From Candidatus Saccharibacteria bacterium CG10_big_fil_rev_8_21_14_0_10_47_8 (GTDB lineage Bacteria > Patescibacteriota > Saccharimonadia > Saccharimonadales > UBA10212): 6,298 nt of DNA. Shown here one piece after another: positions 4,469 to 6,298 of this stretch (position 1 is the stretch's first letter; each line of letters begins with the position of its first letter). The notes under the pieces are model-generated. The model was not told the DNA's origin. It ran no database searches and was given only the letters and a program-made list of their open reading frames with translations. The position numbers and the translations under genes are program-made. The stretch covers positions 1-6,298 of the forward strand of contig PFEG01000009.1 in the NCBI GenBank assembly GCA_002793885.1. Direction: 5' to 3'.

Positions 4469-6298
4469 CCTTGTGTCCCCCACTTACCTAAAAATATGCT
4501 GAAGTCAATTATGTTAACGTTGCCGTCCCGGTTTAAGTCGCAGGGGTTGTAGTTGGTGTTGTAGTGGGCTAGGAAGATGCTGAAGTCAATGATGTTGACC
4601 TTGTTGTCATCGTTAAAGTCGGCTTTAGGAGTGGTGGGTGTTGGGGTTGGGGTTGGGGTGGGGGTGGGTGTGGGTGTGGGGATTGGGGTGACAGTTGTAG
4701 CGCTTAAGGCTGAAGTTTGGGCTGAGGTGTTGCCGGCGTTGTCATAGGCAGCTAGTTTGTAGCTGTAGACGGTAGCGGCGGTTAAGCCGGTGTCGGTGTA
4801 GGTCAGCTGGGTGGTAGAAGCTATGAAGTTGTTGTTTTTGTAAACCTTGTAGCCGGCCAAGCCGGATCCGCCAGTGTCGGTAGAGGCGTTCCAAGCCAGG
4901 CTAACGCTGGTGGTGGTAGTACCGCTGCTTCTTAGACTGGCTGGGGTAGTTGGGGCGGTAGTGTCTGGTGGAGGAGTAACGGTGTTATTAACCGTAACGG
5001 TTAGGCTGGTGCTGGTTTTGGTGTTGCTGGCAGCGTCACGAGCTACGGCGGTTAGGACGTAGGTACCGTTACCAAGAGTTGTGGTATTCCAGGTGTAGGT
5101 GTAGGGGCTAGTGGTGTCTTCTGGGCCCAGGTTATTACCGTCTAGTTTGAACTGAACACCGGAGACGGCGGTGTTGTCGGTGGCGGTGGCTGTGAGGGCT
5201 ACGCTGCTTCCGGAGACTGTAGCATTGGCAGTAGGTGCTGTGAGGCTGACGGTTGGAGGGGTGGTGTCTGGAGTAGGAGTCGGGGTAGGTGTGGGGGTGG
5301 GAGAGGCAACGGAAGTAAAGACTATGCTGTTGGTATTCACCGCTCCGCCACTAAACTCTATCCTCAGTATTTTGCCGGTGCCGGCTGGAACTGTGATGTT
5401 GGAAAGAGTTCGGGTAGCCCAGGTGTACCAGCCGCCAGTGTTGGGTACCGTAAAGGTGCCAAGAGTAGTACCGTCTAGTTTAACCGTCACTGTTCCGCCT
5501 GTGGCGGTGGCTAGACGGCCACTTAGGTTGTAGGTACCGGCTGTGGTGTTAACGGTATATTCAGTCCATTCACCGCTGGCTACATAGCCTAAGCTGTAAC
5601 CGCCACCTGTATCTTGGCTGGCCTCAATATCTACGCCTACGTTGGTGCGGTATTGGCCGAGAGCATTACTGGAGCCTGTGTCATGGTAACTAATGCCTTC
5701 GCCACCATTGTCAAAGTCTTCGGCTTGGATGGTGCCCGGGATGGCTCTGGCTGTGCCGCCGTAAGGAGACTGGGTAGTAGGGGTGGGGGTTGGGGTGGGG
5801 GTTGGTGTAGGGGTGGGCGTAGGAGTTGGTGTGGGGGATGGTGTAGTACCCGGTGAGTAGGCATAAACCGCCGCCCAGTCGATGTAGATGTTGGCGACAG
5901 AGCCCGATGCTGGAGTGACGCTACCCAGACCTGTCTCAGACTGGATCACCCAATGCATCTTTGTGTTCGGCACGCGCGAGGTAGAGCGGCCAATCTCCGT
6001 GCCATCGAGGATGAAGCGTAGGGAGTTGGGCGACCATTCAGTTACGGCGGTGTGCCACTGGCCGTCGCCGAAGCGGACGTTAGAGCTGTAGCCGTCCTGG
6101 TCGCCACCAGAGGTGCCATTCTGGCGATGCATAAAGCCCTGGATCGTACTGTCCAGATTCGCCTCAGGAAAGTCAATCTCCCCATCGCGGGGCCATACTT
6201 CGGAATCGGGCCAGAGCAGCCAGGCGACCTTGTAACCCGGAGTAGCGTCACTCTTCCACCGAATCGCATAGCGACCGTAGAGCTGGTCGTTGCCGCCC
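4465..6298 (-). CDS. Secreted GH16 glycoside hydrolase with CBM6-like, Ig-like, Fn3 and C-terminal dockerin modules (5' end beyond the window)
   Basis: The frame is open to the window edge, so 610 C-terminal residues are visible; an ATG at 6132 lies inside the catalytic domain and is not the start. Visible order: GH16 catalytic domain (about 1-148) with the signature EIDFPE (40-45: nucleophile E40, assisting D42, acid/base E45) and the later HTAVTEWSPNSLRFILDG block; a Thr-Pro linker; a CBM6-like carbohydrate-binding module (about 175-329, AEDFDNGG then GGGYSLGYVASGEWTEY); a second Thr-Pro linker; an Ig-like/Big module (about 343-437); an Fn3 module (about 442-535); a third linker; and a two-repeat type I-like dockerin (558-610). 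GH16 enzymes cleave beta-1,3/1,4-glucans or galactans; the substrate cannot be told here. A signal peptide is expected upstream. The stop overlaps the start of the cohesin gene. The gene is GC-rich (about 60% in the catalytic part) compared with tilS. The catalytic domain resembles actinobacterial GH16 sequences as I recall them. Confidence 0.92.
   Translation of the reverse strand, partial: GGNDQLYGRYAIRWKSDATPGYKVAWLLWPDSEVWPRDGEIDFPEANLDSTIQGFMHRQNGTSGGDQDGYSSNVRFGDGQWHTAVTEWSPNSLRFILDGTEIGRSTSRVPNTKMHWVIQSETGLGSVTPASGSVANIYIDWAAVYAYSPGTTPSPTPTPTPTPTPTPTPTPTPTTQSPYGGTARAIPGTIQAEDFDNGGEGISYHDTGSSNALGQYRTNVGVDIEASQDTGGGYSLGYVASGEWTEYTVNTTAGTYNLSGRLATATGGTVTVKLDGTTLGTFTVPNTGGWYTWATRTLSNITVPAGTGKILRIEFSGGAVNTNSIVFTSVASPTPTPTPTPTPDTTPPTVSLTAPTANATVSGSSVALTATATDNTAVSGVQFKLDGNNLGPEDTTSPYTYTWNTTTLGNGTYVLTAVARDAASNTKTSTSLTVTVNNTVTPPPDTTAPTTPASLRSSGTTTTSVSLAWNASTDTGGSGLAGYKVYKNNNFIASTTQLTYTDTGLTAATVYSYKLAAYDNAGNTSAQTSALSATTVTPIPTPTPTPTPTPTPTPTTPKADFNDDNKVNIIDFSIFLAHYNTNYNPCDLNRDGNVNIIDFSIFLGKWGTQG
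4476..4481 (-). promoter_or_regulatory. Possible ribosome binding site of the cohesin gene
   Basis: GGGGGA lies 7 nt before the ATG at 4468 and matches GGAGGA in five of six bases. It sits inside the end of the dockerin reading frame and supports the ATG at 4468 over the GTG at 4483. With the ATGA overlap, termination-reinitiation alone could also drive translation. Confidence 0.4.
4496..4590 (-). repeat. Direct repeat encoding the two dockerin calcium-loop/helix segments
   Basis: The 14-mer ATGCTGAAGTCAAT (plus strand) occurs at 4496-4509 and 4577-4590, exactly 81 bp (27 codons) apart, and the similarity continues with mismatches on the downstream side. Each copy encodes part of a dockerin half, with the shared peptide VNIIDFSIFL. 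Near identity at DNA level points to a recent duplication or to homogenisation of the two halves. Confidence 0.75.
4627..4690 (-). repeat. Thr-Pro linker repeat before the dockerin (G-rich on the plus strand)
   Basis: A run of alternating Thr-Pro codons joins the Fn3 module to the dockerin. On the plus strand, the template for this gene, it reads as TTGGGG/TGGGGG units with many G-runs. It would be a flexible, extended and possibly glycosylated spacer in the protein. As simple-sequence DNA it is prone to length change. Confidence 0.85.
5269..5306 (-). repeat. Thr-Pro linker repeat between the CBM6-like and Ig-like modules
   Basis: Alternating Thr-Pro codons connect the carbohydrate-binding module to the Ig-like module. 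It is shorter than the other two linkers in the gene. Its position marks the domain boundary. Confidence 0.8.
5773..5847 (-). repeat. Thr-Pro linker repeat between the GH16 and CBM6-like modules
   Basis: This is the longest Thr-Pro stretch of the gene, with about nine consecutive Thr-Pro pairs, separating the catalytic domain from the binding module. The plus strand is dense in G-runs of four and five, like the linker near 4627-4690. The three linkers differ in length and in codon order. Confidence 0.85.

Noticed and set aside
4468..4483. GTG at 4483 as start of the cohesin gene
   Set aside because: It would precede the signal peptide with MGDTR. The ATG at 4468 gives a normal MRRW start, an ATGA overlap and a GGGGGA element at a reasonable distance.
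3069..5533. Several plus-strand frames opposite the cohesin and dockerin genes
   Set aside because: They are low-complexity Val/Gly/Leu-rich translations antisense to clear domain-bearing genes, with no initiation signals.
6130..6132. ATG at 6132 as start of the dockerin-bearing protein
   Set aside because: The same frame continues upstream to the window edge and contains the GH16 active-site motif EIDFPE, so the ATG is internal.
1..6298. CRISPR array, transposase or insertion sequence
   Set aside because: No regularly spaced direct repeats with spacers and no transposase-like frame on either strand. The only repeats are protein linkers, the dockerin duplication and the inverted repeat.

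Overview
The window looks like chromosomal DNA from a small-genome bacterium of the Patescibacteria (CPR), most likely a Saccharibacteria-type organism. This assignment is an inference. It rests on a short TilS, housekeeping genes with no Shine-Dalgarno sequence but extended -10 boxes almost touching their start codons, and a Thr/Pro-linker secreted protein encoded next to a membrane-anchored cohesin protein. TGA acts as a normal stop, so the recoded CPR lineages (TGA = Gly) are unlikely.

Left part (1-2053, minus strand): the N-terminal two thirds of ftsH, a membrane AAA+ protease cut by the window edge, lies downstream of tilS, which makes lysidine in tRNA-Ile(CAU). These are two members of the widespread tilS-hpt-ftsH cluster, here without hpt. 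Each gene has its own extended -10 promoter, and the ftsH promoter overlaps the tilS stop codon.

Middle (2054-3046): a divergent intergenic region holds a 122-bp nested inverted repeat (2081-2202) of unknown function. It is followed by a plus-strand gene for an unrecognised four-helix membrane protein (2260-2895) and a minus-strand tRNA with a CAU anticodon (2905-2981), which has its own promoter.

Right part (3047-6298, minus strand): a two-gene translationally coupled operon. The upstream gene, whose 5' end lies beyond the window, encodes a secreted GH16 glycoside hydrolase with a CBM6-like module, Ig-like and Fn3 modules, Thr-Pro linkers and a C-terminal type I-like dockerin. The downstream gene overlaps it by an ATGA and encodes a signal peptide, a cohesin module, a Ser/Pro linker, Fn3-like and CarboxypepD_reg/Cna-B-like modules, one C-terminal transmembrane helix and a short tail.

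Taken together, the operon suggests a minimal cellulosome-like system. The enzyme would be exported and then captured on the cell surface by cohesin-dockerin binding to its membrane-anchored partner. This is the most interesting feature of the window. Binding and substrate are not shown by the sequence and need experiment.
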